This document shows, piece after piece, positions 1 to 18,403 of a stretch of 64,000 nucleotides of DNA. The stretch is from Paraspadella gotoi (lineage: Eukaryota > Chaetognatha). The stretch spans positions 27,229,340 to 27,293,339 of the forward strand of contig CM119264.1 in NCBI GenBank assembly GCA_051294375.1, read 5' to 3'. Made by a program: the position numbers and the translations under genes. The first letter of the stretch is position 1, and each line of letters begins with the position of its first letter. The notes under the pieces were generated by a model that was given only the letters and a program-made list of their open reading frames with translations, was not told the origin of the DNA and did not search any database.

Positions 1-130
1 CAAGGACGCAAAAAAAAAAACCGGGCACGCGACAAAATCTCACGATTAAAAGCACGTACTAAAATCTCACGCGCCAAAAATCGCACGCCGAAAAGCACGC
101 GCCAAATTCTCGCGCTCCAAAATCTCACAC
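1..130. repeat. Degenerate short tandem repeat at left edge
   Basis: Loose iterations of a roughly 20-30 nt unit containing variants of 'aaaatctcacgcgcc' and 'aaaagcacgcgcc'. It is cut by the left edge, so its full size is unknown. No coding potential is evident. Confidence 0.5.
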
Positions 131-2196
131 GCAAAGGTCCCTCTGAAACTCGCGCGCCGGAAACCGCAAAACGGGAGCGTCACGCTAACCGAATCTTCAG
201 TTGCAAGAGAAAGAAAAACTGAGCTGAAGAAATTGATATTGATATTGAGCGTTTTTTCAAGATATCTCATGTTTCACTATATAAATAAATGTTTTGTTTT
301 AACGCGGTTCGTCATATTTAAAATATAATTTCAATTTTATTCAATAACAAAAAAATTATCATAAAAAATAATTTTTAAAGACAAGAAAAGTCGGATGAAA
401 AAAAAAATGTAATCCGTTTTTGAGGCCGAGATGGAGGCGTCTTCGGACGAGAGAGCGAATGAGCTTACGAGAGAGAGAGGGAGAGACACCGAGCGACCGA
501 GCGAGAGTGCGAGCGATATGAGGAATTACCGCGGGACGTTTGCGCCGAGAGGGCGCGCGTGTCTTTCGAGTCCAGAGGCTCTGGCAGAGCTCTGGCAGAG
601 CGCACGTACCGTTTCACGATCCCACGGCACCTGCGTAGTTTCTTTACAAGCTCTGGCTTTATTTTTTTTTTTCCCCCAACACGAACGCGCGCGTACTTTT
701 AGTGAGGTGTCCGTGTTTTCGCGGGAAACTTTTCCTCAAAACATAAAAACCTCTTTCGCTGTCGAGAAGAGAAGGAAACGTTGAGCTTAGGGGATCTGCG
801 GCCGGGGCGTCGCTGAAGGCAGAGACTCGTTTCTTGTGGAAAGGCTCGACCGATGACCCCTGAGCCGCATGGGTGAGGACGGGATCTCTGAAAGACTGCC
901 GGTCAACGCGCTCGATCCCGATATTAGACTAAATTAGACTAAATTTTAGAACGAATTAGTTTATTATATTTCTTAAATTAAATTAAATTTAATAATATTT
1001 TTTTCATATTTTATAATATAATGGGCTCAGGGATGTTAGTGTTGTCTTCTGTAAATTGATGGAGCATCTTTACAACACAAAGTTAAAATTACTTTCTGCC
1101 CTGGCAGAAAAATCAAAGGTGTCAAGGGAATAATTTGGGATTAAGGTTAAGGGGTAATACTACTATAATGTGCTGATTGCCAACCATTAGAGGCTTTTAA
1201 ATCGCCTCTTGCCTTTTCTGTATACGTAACTGAGTGTAAGGGTTAAGTTAGTCTACGTAGAATGGGAGCGAAAAATATGGGATGGGATAAAGAAAAATCT
1301 CGTTTGGTAAAAATTTAAAAAAACGAATGTCCTGCGAGGGGAAAACAAGAAGTGACTTTGTATTCTGCTCACGACTACAAGACAAATTCATGATTCGAAA
1401 CAGAAAAAGTTTCAAATAACGCAACTAATAGCTTTTGTTTTTTGTTTGTTTTGTTTGTTTTCCTGTTAGAGCAAATCAAAATCAACAGAAAATTGTAGAT
1501 CGATTGATATCTCTTTTTCTCTCTCGTTCTTATTTTCTCCTCTTCTTTTCTATTCTTTTCTCCTCTTCTTCTCTATTCTCTTCCATTCCCAAACTCAAAA
1601 TATTTACGAGCTCATAATAAGAAGTCAACGTTGGTGTCGCCTTTTTCTCGACCGCGGGATCTCGAATCCTTTTTCTCTTTATCCCAGGATTCATCATCGC
1701 TTTCTTTCGTCGCCGCCGAACCACCATTTTACCACCAGACTCAGTTTTACAAGCATTTTCGAGTGCCTTGTCCTAAATGAAATGGAAAGTGTTAACTGCT
1801 AAATGATTCGTGCTGTGAAAAGGGCTTAGTGTTAATAATGTTTAAAGATACGTACTAGTGGCTCACGTCGTTGAGTTCTTTAATCATTGAAAATTAACTC
1901 ATAATACATAATACTAGTTGCTATTGTCATCGTCCTAAGTTTTGTTTTTTTTAATATCTTTCCTAGGCTACACATGCAGGCAATCTCAACTAGATGAAAA
2001 CAAATTATAAATTTATATATTAGCTTAGAAAAATCGTGACCAGAATTTTGGCTCGTTCGCACGTTTTTTAATGAAACATATTTCACTCCAAGCGTTTTTT
2101 ATTTTCATTATTTTTCGCTTTTCCAGCTTTAAAAAATGTAGTTTTTATTTATTTGTTTAGTACAAAAAAATATAATGACATAAATGTAACCCAATA

Positions 2197-2197
<1 letters not shown>

Positions 2198-2288
<91 letters not shown>

Positions 2289-2310
2289 AAAGAAAGAGAG
2301 AAAGTACTCA
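2198..2310. repeat. (GAAA)n microsatellite
   Basis: About 100 nt of almost perfect GAAA tetranucleotide repeat, purines on the + strand. It produces long artificial open frames on the minus strand. Confidence 0.95.
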
Positions 2311-3110
2311 AAATTCATTGGAGGACCGAATTGGAACGAAATCAGCGCCGACCCGAACCCCCCGCAGGGAATCGAGCCCCATGGGGCCGACGAAAAGGGG
2401 TTGAGGGAGCAAAGCTCTAGGGGAGCAGACCGTGGGAATTGATGTAGCGGAATCAGCAAGAGAGGGAGAGAAAATAGCGCGAGGATTTACAGGAGCGGGA
2501 GCGACAAGTTACTGGAGCGATTAAAGCGTGGTAGAAAGGGTAGCGATGAAGAGAGACTATCAAAAGAAGAGAGATAATTAAGAAGAATTCGACGAATAAG
2601 AAGCTGGCGGGTGACATCAATGATGCAGATGACGACGACAGTGACGACGAAGACGACGACGATAACGACGATAGTACCAAACCAAAGTTTCTCCAACAAA
2701 TGAGACGGAATAAAGTTCGGCGCCTTTGAGCCGCGCGGTTTTGACTTGAGCCCTTTTGTCGCCGACGATAAGAAGCTTATTGTTTGTCATGAAGGTCGTC
2801 GTTTCGAGGACCGATTGCGCTTTCAAATGTCCTTGAGTGGCCCACCATTTTGTCCTGACTGGGAATAACAACAACAACATCGCGGCGGCAAGAGAAGTTC
2901 GGGATGACAAGATTTGAATTCCCCAATGACATTATCACATAGTTTTTACGAGGAGCAGTTTTGTTTATTTCTCTGTTTGTTTTGAAGACGTTTTTGCCGG
3001 GTTTGTTTATCGAGAACCTGATTTAGCGTAATGAAGCATGCTTTTCTTGCGTGCGCGCTCGGGCTTTCGAGTGTGAGAGCGTGCGCGCGTGCATTTGCCT
3101 TTGTGAAGAG

Positions 3111-3219
<109 letters not shown>

Positions 3220-4356
3220 CTGAGACTCAGTGGGAGCCTGGGAAGGAGGCAAAGAGAATGAGAGGGAGAATTCAAAGCTTCAATTTTATAGCGTTTTCAG
3301 CGCCCAAACACAAGCGTCGCCGATCGAGTTTAATGGGATGTCTTTCTCTCTCCCTCTCTGTCTTTCTCTCTTTTTCTCCATCTCTCTCCCTCCTTCTCTC
3401 TCTCTCCTACTTCCGACCACTATCTCTGCGAGTGTGACCGGCGGTGACACCTCAATTACTTCAACCAAGGCCCCGTAACAGATCCCAAGAGCTATATGGA
3501 TGTGATGGGGGGGAAAGGGGGATAAGAGATGAGAAAAAAGTAAGCGAAAGACCGAGGGAAAATAAAAAATGAAAGAGAGAGAGAGAAAGAGCGAGAGTAT
3601 TGGATAATAAAAAAGGGAAGGTGGAACAGAATGGGGAAAAAAAGAGATAAAAAAAAGACAGTTGGAGAAAAAAAAAAGCGAACGCGAACGAGAAAAGGAA
3701 AAAGTTCGTCACTAAGTTAACGATAGAGACAGAGAGCGAGAGAGAAAGAGAGAGGAAAAGAGTGAGAGAGAAAAAGAGAATAAAGGAGCGACTTAATGTG
3801 CAGAGAAAATGAAATCCGTGCAGCCAAAATAGTTCTTTTCTCTTCGGGAAAATCCAATCGTAATTTTGTGACACTTTTCTTTCTTTTTTTTTTCAAAAGT
3901 TTGGTTCACTTCGTTGGTTCTTTTGCTGTATTTTTTACTATTTTTAGTACGAAAGTCTTATCATATAACATATTCTATACTTGATAAGGTAAAATATTTT
4001 CTAACAAAAATTAACTTGTGTACAATTTATCACGAGTGCTTCACCACTTCAGAGACGCATGCACGTCGCTGAGATTCTGACCCGCTGCCTGTCTCGGTCT
4101 GGCGTCCGTGTTTCCCGAGAATAACGCAAAGGATAAAAAGAAAAACCAAATAAATGATAAGTATCGCTTTACGCGTGGCCGAAAGAGCAGAGAGAAAGGG
4201 AGAGAGACAAAGAGAGAAAGGGAGAGAAACGGGACACAGACAGACGAGAGCGTCCCGCTTTGGGATTTTCTCCGGGGTTGAGCCTTTCTTATCCGGCCAA
4301 CAAATCTACTACGAGTGTGGTGCGTATGGGGGAAGAGGGATTATCGCCTGGGAATC

Positions 4357-4464
<108 letters not shown>

Positions 4465-4964
4465 CATGGGATTTCCGGTTTTTAATTCGTTCCTTCTCTA
4501 TTGTCTGCGTTAACTAACTACGACGAACCCTCCCCTGGATGAGAGTCGGGAGGTTAGTGAATTAGTGTAACAAGTATACCTAATTAGCTTAATCATATGA
4601 CGAATCGATTTTAGAAAATAGATTTCACGGTCCAAATAGAAAGGTAAATCACGACGGGACTTAAATTTTTTTAAAAATTTAAAAAATTAACAAAATATTA
4701 TCTGAATAACTCAGTAAGGTAGTTAAGAAATTTGAATTAATCACCTGCTCAAACGAAATTTAGACATTTTTTAAAAAAATTTAATAGACAAAAAATTTGT
4801 AATATTACTCTATACCCCATATATTAATATTTTAATATTTATTTATAATATATATATATAATATATTTATAATTATATTTTTATGTTCTATCAGAATCAA
4901 TAAAAAAAGTTAAGATTGTAAGAATGATGGAGGCCTTAAACCACCAAAGCCTGTCCAAAGTCAG

Positions 4965-5030
4965 GGGCAAGATAGCTTATTTATTTAATGAATGGATATT
5001 TTTTATTGGTTGTACCAATTTCATAGTAAT
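4965..5030 (+). repeat. Dispersed repeat with short hairpin, copy 1
   Basis: About 60 nt containing 'gatagcttatttattt' followed by the palindrome 'attggttgtaccaat'. A closely similar segment occurs inverted at about 47735-47795. Two opposite-strand copies suggest the end of a transposed element rather than local duplication. Family not identified. Confidence 0.6.
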
Positions 5031-5913
5031 ATTGTAATTTTGATAGCAAGAATAAAAGCATTAAAATCGAACTTTTTAAAAAAAAATTTTTTACCTGAAA
5101 GTAGACTACAAGACTAAAGTTTTGTACCCCCGCCGCTATTAAATTAAATTTCATAGAAGATTTCTAATATAGGTATGGGTCAAAATATTCAGAAAATAGC
5201 AATAAAATAAATATTTTCAAGGAAATTAGTGTTGTCTCACGGCGATGCTCTTTTGCTGGATTCTGTTTCTCTTCTTTTCCGCTTTCGATTTTCGGTTTCA
5301 ACTTTTATTCCTTTTTCTTTTGTTTCTTTTTTATTTTTTTATTTTTTTCTTTTCTGCATAAACAAAGGTTGGCATCGGCCATTCGTCCGTCCGTCCGTCC
5401 GTCTGCACGCCGCCATCGTCGACGCACGATTCCACGTTTCCCTTCCGGTTTCCGTCCGGTTTTCGTCCGGTTTTCGCTTTCCGGACGACCACGCTGTCCC
5501 ACGTTTATTTTGTTCGTTAAGGGTGGAAAAAGTCTTAACCGGGATTTTGTTTTGCCGCCTTTCCGTTGCCTTGTAATTTATTATAATTTATTAACCATTA
5601 ATGCCGCTCGCTCTGTTATAGAATCGATCTAGAATCGGATTGTTTGAATCGGATTCTCACTGTGAATTTAGCTTGGAAAACGAATTTTTCGCCGTTTTAC
5701 TGTTAGTTTTTTTTTTCCGCATTCATGCCCAACCACAAAGAAAATGCATGTAAAAATTTAAAAAAAATATTATTCTGTCACTTTACCGTTTTCTCGCACA
5801 AAGCTTATTCCCGCTTTTAATTGTAAAGTCCGGACGATCATCTACAACTCAGATGCTCTTCATGAAGTCTGCTTCTTACCTGACCTTCCTTTCCCCAGAT
5901 ATTCCCCCCTTTG

Positions 5914-8885
5914 ATGGCCGACGGTTTGAACTTTAACATCTTTGACGAACTCGAGAACGACGACCCGCGCGTCGCCCATTTCCTTCAAAGCCGTCTTCGT
6001 TGGAAGAACCCCGCTGAAGCGTGTCCGCAACGAGGCCCGACCGCGCCCACCGTCCCCACTCGCGTCTACGTGGCCAACGTGCCGGAGCGAATCCACGAGT
6101 TCGCGCTCAAGGAGATACTGAGTCAGTTTGGCGGGAATTTCGTGGAATATCGTCGACATCGGGATTCCAGGCACAAGACTTGCGATTTGAAAAGTTATAA
6201 AAAAGAAACTTCCCCGCCCAAGAATAACTTATCTTCTCCCTTCGATCCAGACTCGGTCGTCACGGCCTCACCTACCTCTTCGCCACCTTCGACTCGGAAG
6301 CGACCGCCTCCGCCGTCGTCCAAGGCTTGAAGACTCTGAACCTCGGCGCCGGCGTCCTCGAAGCGCAGCTCGCCGTCGACAAAGTGAGGCGGAAGCGGGA
6401 GGCGTTGGAGGCCAAGGAGGCGGAGATTTTGAGGGAGCGACGTCTGACGGAGGAATTTCTCGAGGAAAGTCGAAGGCGTCGGGATCAGTTGTGTCGCAGG
6501 TTCGTTTCTTGGGGCACGAAGTCGATGACCGAGAATGAGCTATGCCTCTTTGCCTCTTTGCCTAATGTCCTTTTTCCCAATGTGAGCAAAAGTTAAAGAA
6601 TTGGTGTTCCCTCCTCCTCCTCAAAGCGCTGACGCGTCCGCGAAAGACTCGAAGACAACGATGATGGAACTCCCTCTTAACAAACCGATAAACGTGAGCT
6701 TGGCTGAAATCGACACTGGCCGCCATTTTTATTTCCTGCCTAATGGTTGGTTCACTGCGATGCCGTCGAATCTAGATGAAGTTAATCCTAACCTCTTAAC
6801 TCAGGTGAGACCAGTTCAAGATTGTACATAAATTTTACGGGAAAATTTGATAATTTATAGTTTCTGTTTAATTTTGAATTTTAACATATTTAAAACGCTC
6901 GACAGATCAAGCGCATGGAATTGGAGATCTCCAATTCCCAGAGCTTCATCGATGGGCGACGCCCGCCGGACCCGCTCCTCCCCGGCGCTGACGTGTTCGG
7001 GTGGTACGAAGACAACTACTTTCGCGCCGTCGTCCTCGAGCTTCTTCCGCGGCAAGAGTCGAAAATCTTCTTCTTTGACTATGGGAACGTCGAGGTGGTT
7101 AAGAACGACCAGCTGAGGCCGCTCACCCAAAAATTCCGGGTAGGGTAATCTCGGCTTTAATAATGTATTTTGAGAATCGAGAGTAAAAGTTTAACGAATT
7201 TTGAATTTAGTCTATTCTTCGTAGGATATTTGTCCTCGAATAAGGCATCTGTGCAAAATCGCAAACGTCGAGCCTAAGAATGGAGGGTTCGCTCCGGACA
7301 ATTTGCGCTGGATGACTGATTTTATCTCTGCCGAACGTCGCATCGTCGGAATCGAGGTTATTTTGCTCGATAAAAAGCCATGACAGAGTTTATTTTTAAA
7401 ACATAGATAAACTAATATAATAACGTATATAATTTATGATTATGTATAACGGAAGACGAATGAAATCTCACACGATTTTACTTTCATTTACAGGTGGTGG
7501 CGAAGGAAAAACTACCAAACTTGGTCCTTCATAGCGCGAAAGTGACTGTTCGCGATTCTAGCCTTCAAAGCACTATTTCTCTGCAGGAAGAATTACTTAA
7601 TCTTAACTTCGTTGTTTCTACGGAGGCGACTTACTCGAGTTATCCCGTGAAATTTTACGACATGCCGACGAAGCGATTCGACAGATCCCAGACCTTTCGG
7701 TGCATCGTCTCGGATTATAACGATCCTTCCAATTTTTGGGTGTCTCCGGAGAAAGACGATCACCGGCTCACTCGTTTACAGGAGGAGTTGCTCGCAGCCG
7801 CGAGAGGCGAGCACCCGCCTTCTAACCCGCCGGAACTGGACGACATGGTGGCGGCGTTGTGGTCAGATGGTGAACAGGAGCCCGCCTTTTATCGCGCCCG
7901 CGTCATCTACGTCCGCTCTGAAGGGATCGGCGTTCGTTTCGTCGACTACGGCAACGCCGACGCCGTCCAACTCCGCGACGTTCGACCTCTGCGACCGGAA
8001 ATGGCCAAGTTAGAAATGCAAGCGTTTGATTGCGCTCTATTAAATTGCCAACCGCTGGACGGACGAGGTTGGGACGTGCCGAGTATCCAGAGAGCGCGAC
8101 AGACGCTCGCGTCGAACAATTTGCGTTGCGAAGTTAGGAACACCATAGACGGAAAACGCAACGTTATTTTGAGAGACGGAGAAAACTCGACCGTCAACGA
8201 AAAGCTGTTGAGTATGGGCATAGCCGCCCCCTCCGCCCCGGTTCGCGGCGCGTTTCCACCGGCCGATCGCGGAGGGCCGCGAGGTGGTGTCGGTCCGTAT
8301 TCGGTTCCTTCTCTCGTTGAGCAGCCGCAACTTCCGCGATTAAAAGAACCGCCGCCGACTCAGAGGCAGAATTACGGATACGACGGTTTTGAAGACCGTA
8401 ACCAGCGCCCTCAAGGTTTTGACATCCCCCCGTCCTTTCCTGTTGACTCGCCGCCCCGAAATGCTCATCTGGCAAGGCCTGTTCCCTCCATGGCGCGCCC
8501 CAACGGACTCCTACGCTCACCTCTCTCCCCTCATTCCACGTCTGGACCACTCTCTCCCTCCGGGTCTGGCTCGGATCCTCCGCCGTCTTATTCCACGGCG
8601 ATCGCCGTCGAATCCTCCAGCTTCGGATCCTCCAAGCTCTCCGCTCTTCCACAGTCAACGGGTCTAGTAGACGAAGTCTCGCTCCTACGCCATCGCGTGG
8701 AGCAGTTGGAGTCGACCGTCGAGGAGCAGAGGAAGACGATCTTCAACTTAGAGGCGCTGCTTAAGTCGCGCGAGGAATCGGCGCTCGACGTTCAAAGACT
8801 AGAGAACCTGGAAACCACCGTGGCTGCTTTAAAACGTGCGCACGAGGGGGTCGAGAAAGACCTTATAAGGAAGGGGTTGCTTTAA
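5914..8885 (+). CDS. RRM and double-Tudor domain protein (vreteno/TDRD-like)
   Basis: Six exons: 5914-6170, 6251-6499, 6627-6804, 6906-7139, 7225-7356, 7494-8885; 813 aa. An N-terminal RRM (aa ~49-127, begins TRVYVANV) is followed by a charged helix, an extended Tudor domain (aa ~175-345, FFFDYGNVEVV) and a second one (aa ~417-600, VRFVDYGNADAV). A Pro/Ser-rich linker leads to a C-terminal coiled coil (aa ~741-813). Both Tudor cores keep the aromatic/DYGN residues that in this family bind symmetrically dimethylated arginine of Piwi proteins. RRM plus two Tudors recalls Drosophila Vreteno, so a germline piRNA or germ-granule role is inferred. Intron 1 uses a GC donor (6171); only that splice keeps the RRM frame. 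The next in-frame option upstream is a TTG, so the ATG was chosen. A pyrimidine-AG acceptor lies at 5898. Confidence 0.88.
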
Positions 8886-9184
8886 AATTGTTTCAAATTA
8901 ATGAAAAACTGTTCGGATGAGTGAGTGTGACTGATAATCGTTTATCTACAACTAAATTCAAAAGGAGTTTCAATTTTTCCCTTCATTTGTTTATGATAGA
9001 AAAAGAATTTCATGTTTATAACGAGATTGAGCTTTTTTGGCTGATTCCGTTTCGTAAAAGATTTTTTCTTCTGTTATTTCGAGGCTATCATGTTTCTCAA
9101 CGATCGTTTTTATCACATATTTACCTTTTCAGGGTTTGACCCATCCCGCGGGTATTTTTTTTTTCATTTCCCGTCCTGATTATT
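8886..9184. other. Intergenic gap with candidate trans-splice acceptor
   Basis: Short AT-rich spacer between the Tudor gene and eIF3g. A pyrimidine-rich acceptor (ttaccttttcag) ends at 9132, upstream of the eIF3g start. No coding potential is credible. Confidence 0.6.
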
Positions 9185-10458
9185 ATGCCCCCATTTGAAC
9201 CGGAAATGACAAGCTGGGCCGATCGCGTTGAACTTGAAGAACAAACTGAGGGAGATTTGCCCCCCCCAACAGAACATTATGACGAACGAAAGGGCATTAA
9301 GACCCGGACAGAATACAAGGTAAGTTTTATCGTTTGTCATAATAGCTGTATCATGATTGCGTAACGTGTAAAGATAGATTTTTGTAAATCACCTTTGATA
9401 TTTATCTACAGTACGAGGACGGGAAAAAGATGAAGGTGGTTCGGACCTTCAAGATCGAGAAGCGGAAAGTGGCCAAGAGCGTCGCCGCACGGAAAATGTG
9501 GAAGAAGTTTGGGGCATCGAAGAACGACAAGCCGGGTCCTGACCCCGCCACCACCATTGTGTCTGAAGAGATCTTCATGCAGTTCGTCTCTGCCAAGGAC
9601 GGCGACGGTGGTGAGCTGGATAGTGGATAGTGCGGTTTCGTTAGATCCAATTTTAATATTAAAGAATAGGCGACTTAAAATCAATATTTGCTCCTTGACA
9701 GGGTCCTCACAAAACCAAGGAGACGACGATCCTATCGGAAAGCTCAAGGGACAGAAGATCGTGCAGTGTCGCGTGTGCAAGGGCGACCATTGGACCACCA
9801 AATGTCCCTACAAGGACAAATTAGCTCCCATAGAGGTAAAGGTTCATTCGACGACGCTATTTCAGATATTCTGTTGACAAAGAAATAAAAACGCTCATCC
9901 GCGCCGTCAACGCTGCGATTTTCCAGGAAAAGCTCACGGAGGCTGAGCTGGAGGGCACGACCAAAGAGGGCACTCCTACAGGCGGCGCGGGCGCCAAGGC
10001 TTCCTCCGGTCCCTCGGGTTCATCAGGCGGAGGACGGCAGGAGAAATACGTTCCGCCCTCATTGAGGGACAAAGGAGGAAAGGGCGAACGGGGTGGAGAG
10101 TCCATGCCCGGCGCCCGAGGAGCTCGGGACGAATCCGCCACAGTCAGGGTCTCCAATCTTCCCGAGGATGTCAGGGAATCCGATCTTCAGGTGATCCTTT
10201 CTTTGTTTTTAATTTTTAATTGAGGGAGTGTACTTATTCTATTCTCTCTCGTTTTTCGAATAGGAACTCTTCCGCCCTTTCGGGAACATCGCGCGAATCT
10301 ACTTGGCCAAGGACAAGGTGACGCACCAACCCAAAGGATTCGCCTTCATCAACTTCCATCGGCGCGAGGACGCCGCCAAAGCCATCGCCGGCGTCTCCGG
10401 CTACGGATACGATCACCTCATTCTCAACGTTGAGTGGGCCAAACCGTCGGGCAATTGA
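9185..10458 (+). CDS. EIF3G: Eukaryotic translation initiation factor 3 subunit G
   Basis: Five exons: 9185-9319, 9412-9610, 9702-9835, 9927-10190, 10264-10458; 308 aa, close to the usual ~300-320. The N-terminal [13 protein letters not shown] segment is typical of eIF3g. A zinc-knuckle-like CxxC motif ([16 protein letters not shown]) sits at aa ~137-152, then a Gly/Ser-rich linker and a C-terminal RRM (aa ~227-305) with [17 protein letters not shown] as RNP1. It is an eIF3 subunit that contacts the 40S ribosome and mRNA during scanning and reinitiation, in the cytoplasm. It lies 299 nt after the Tudor gene. A pyrimidine-rich AG at 9132 precedes the start, and an AATAAA occurs near 10712. Confidence 0.95.
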
Positions 10459-15511
<5,053 letters not shown>

Positions 15512-15823
15512 TAATCCAAGGCTGTGATTTTTTCTCAAAATAAAAGTTGAATTTAGTCAAGCTATCAATCAAACTTGTTAATACTTACATAGACTATTTC
15601 GTTAACTTCGTCTTCTCTCGCCAGTTTCGTAGGTTACGAGACTATCTTTTCCGAGTTGCCACTTGTGCCACCGCATTAGTTTTTTTCATTCCCTTTATAT
15701 ATACAGTATTTTTGATAACCTGGTTTTTGAAAAGGTTCTTTATTATTTTTCACAGTTACTACTTAATCGTATTTATTGATTTGTGAAAATGCTATAGACT
15801 CTAAACACTAACGTAAAGAAACC
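15512..15823. other. Intergenic gap RBBP4/7-B to POLE2
   Basis: About 310 nt, AT-rich, with AATAAA near 15539 and a strong acceptor (tattatttttcacag) ending at 15755, 69 nt before the POLE2 start codon. No gene seen. Confidence 0.6.
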
Positions 15824-18210
15824 ATGGCCAACTTGAAACTACGCGCGGAGTTGACGAACGCTTTCAAGATGCACGGGCTGCAGCTGCGACAAGAGGCTTT
15901 AAAGTATGGGTTGGCAGTCGTATCTCAGGTGGAACGGTGCCAAGTGGACGAGGTGCTGGAGAAGCTCGTGGACGCGGTGATGGCGCAGACGCTGAGTTCG
16001 AATCTCATCGAAAAGCGACACTTGGAAGAGGCAGTGAAGGAGTTAAACACTCAGGTGAGAGGTTAGTCGAAGAGCAATTTGTTCCTTTGAATGAGAGCGG
16101 CGACGTTCTCGACGCAACTACTACCAACTTGTTTCTGTCGCAGATTCAAGAGGCCGAAGGAGGGACGAACAGGGACGACGCCAAAATATTTCACGTTATC
16201 AACGCATTCAACGTTCCGAGGTTCAAGTACATCGCTGACAGGTTAGAGGGAAGACGAGGTCATTTCAACGTAAAATGATAAGATGATATTACCCCCCAAA
16301 AAAACAAAAAACAGGAAAAAGCTGACCCTGGAAGATCCCGCGCTTTCGAGCAAAAGAAATCTCTATGGAAACGAGGAGGACAAGGTCGGCCTCTTCACTT
16401 ACAGGTTGGGTAAAATTTGAGAAAAGTGATGAACCAGTGCTTGCCTTCGTGCTTGATTTATTGCTTCCTTTACCAGATACGAACTGCTTCTCCAGCGAAC
16501 GATGCGGCACGAACTTTTCTCGCCGACTACCATCGCCGGCGCCGCCTCCGCTTCGGGAAGCAAAACCAAATTTAAATTACGCCCCGTCGAGTTTCTCCTC
16601 GCAAGGTTAAGTTTTATTTATTTATTTAATTTAGGATTGTTAGAAGAATGTCTCCTTGATAATAATCCTTATAATTCAACTAACCCTCCCTTTCTCAAAA
16701 ATAGTTCGGCCAAGGTGGGCGAGGTGATTGTGCTTGGCATGTTGTCGCAACTGAAACACGGCAAATATTTCCTCGAAGATCCTACGGGATTCGTCGAGGT
16801 TGATTTGTCCAAAGCCTTCTATCACACGGGAATATTTACTGGTGAGACTGAAGCCTTTTTCCCCCTTTTGAAGATTCCTTTAGTCAATATTTTGGTCAAT
16901 AAAAATGTCACTTCTTGTTCAGAATGTTGTTACGTTCTGGCGGAGGGTTGGTACGACGACAAAATCTTTCACGTCACCGCTGTCGGTTTCCCGCCCAACG
17001 AACCCACGAAAACCTCGCGCGCGCAATTGGGAAATGTTAATTACTTTGGGTAAGTTAAGCCGATCCGACATCCCAGTTCTTTGTCGATCAAACTTACACT
17101 TTATATATTTTTCAGCGTTCCCGGCCAAACGACCTGCATGAAGATGAGCCAACAAATGAGCGAGGTTTTGCGGGAGAAAGAGGACGCCCTCTTCGTCTTT
17201 TTATCCGACGTTTTTCTGGATCAAACACCCGTCATGAAACGACTGCAGGTAAAAAATGGTTGTATTAAAGTGTTTTTTTTTTAAATTTGAGGGTTCCTTC
17301 TATTATGCTGCAATATGCAAATAATATTAAATTATATTATCTTCTCCCGTCAGATTCTTCTTTCGGGCTATGCCACCATGCCTCCCACTTGCTTCGTTCT
17401 CTGCGGAAACTTCCACTCCAAACCACACGGAAAGTCTTTTCTCACTGAGATGCGTCGCCTCTTCAAATCTCTGGCCGACCTCATCGCCGACCACGCCTCC
17501 ATTCTCCGTCTCTCGCGGTTCATCATCGTTCCCGGTCCGCTCGACCCCGGCCTCGGCTCGGTGCTGCCACGGCCGCCAATTCCCGCAGCCGTTGTCGCCG
17601 ACTTCAAAGAAGCCGTTCCCAACGCTATCTTCGCCAGCAACCCTTGCAGGATTCAGTACTGCTCCAGGTTCGGATTGGTCATTGTTTTCTTCCCATTTCT
17701 GATCCTAAATCCTCTTAATTTATTTTTATCGCTCCCAGAGAAATGGTGGTCTTTCGCGAAAACCTCGTCATTAAAATGTGCCGCAATAGTCTTCATCTCC
17801 CGGAAGCCACCGACGCCGCCTCGGGTTTCGCCTCCCACGTGGCAAAGACGCTTCTGAGTCAGGCGCACCTGTCGCCACTTCCCGTGCACCTGTCTCCCGT
17901 TTACTGGGCCTACGATCACGCCATGTCTCTTTATCCTAACCCCGATATCGTCGTTGTCGCCGGTAAGAAGCCGTCGCCGCCTCTTCTTTTTACGTTTAAT
18001 GATGATTCGCGTATCGAAATCATTACAAGAACAAAGTTCTCTCTTCTTTTTTTTTGCCCAGACACGTTCGATCCTTACGAGGAAAGCGGCCCCGGCAAAG
18101 AGTCAATCGTTATGAACCCTGGCTCCTTCTCAAAAACTGGATTCGGCTTTAAAGTTTATTACCCGTCGAGCGGAGTCGTTGAGGACTGTCAAGTCCCCGG
18201 CGAATCTTGA
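15824..18210 (+). CDS. POLE2: DNA polymerase epsilon subunit 2
   Basis: Ten exons: 15824-16054, 16144-16241, 16315-16404, 16477-16605, 16705-16841, 16923-17049, 17116-17248, 17354-17667, 17739-17962, 18062-18210; 543 aa (vertebrate POLE2 ~527). The N-terminus (aa 1-75, [24 protein letters not shown]) matches the POLE2-specific helical domain. An OB-fold region follows ([14 protein letters not shown]), then the calcineurin-like B-subunit phosphoesterase fold ([23 protein letters not shown]), which is catalytically inactive in this family. It is the structural second subunit of the leading-strand polymerase and is also needed for CMG helicase assembly. Nested between a CAF-1-type subunit and HMCES, it belongs to a replication-themed gene run. 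Confidence 0.95.
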
Positions 18211-18403
18211 TGCTCGATGTTTTTTCTCGTTCCCGGAAGTCGTTTCCCTCGCCAATTGAATCATTGTTTTCGTTTAATGGTCCTTCCCCATATTTTGTTA
18301 GCCGTTTAAATTTTTTTACTTTTTACACGTTATTCACTTATTGCCATTGGCGCTGTTATTTTTTCAGTCTTATTGATTAAAAAGAAAAAAAATTTATCGT
18401 AAG

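Noticed and set aside
431-784. 117-codon open frame starting MEASSDERANELTRERGRD
   Set aside because: Composed of GA-rich low-complexity codons and mixed composition; no splice partners or family resemblance.
2617-2910. 97-codon minus-strand frame with a hydrophobic start
   Set aside because: Looks faintly secretory, but its C-terminal half is GAC/GTC simple repeat. No partner exons were found, so not called.
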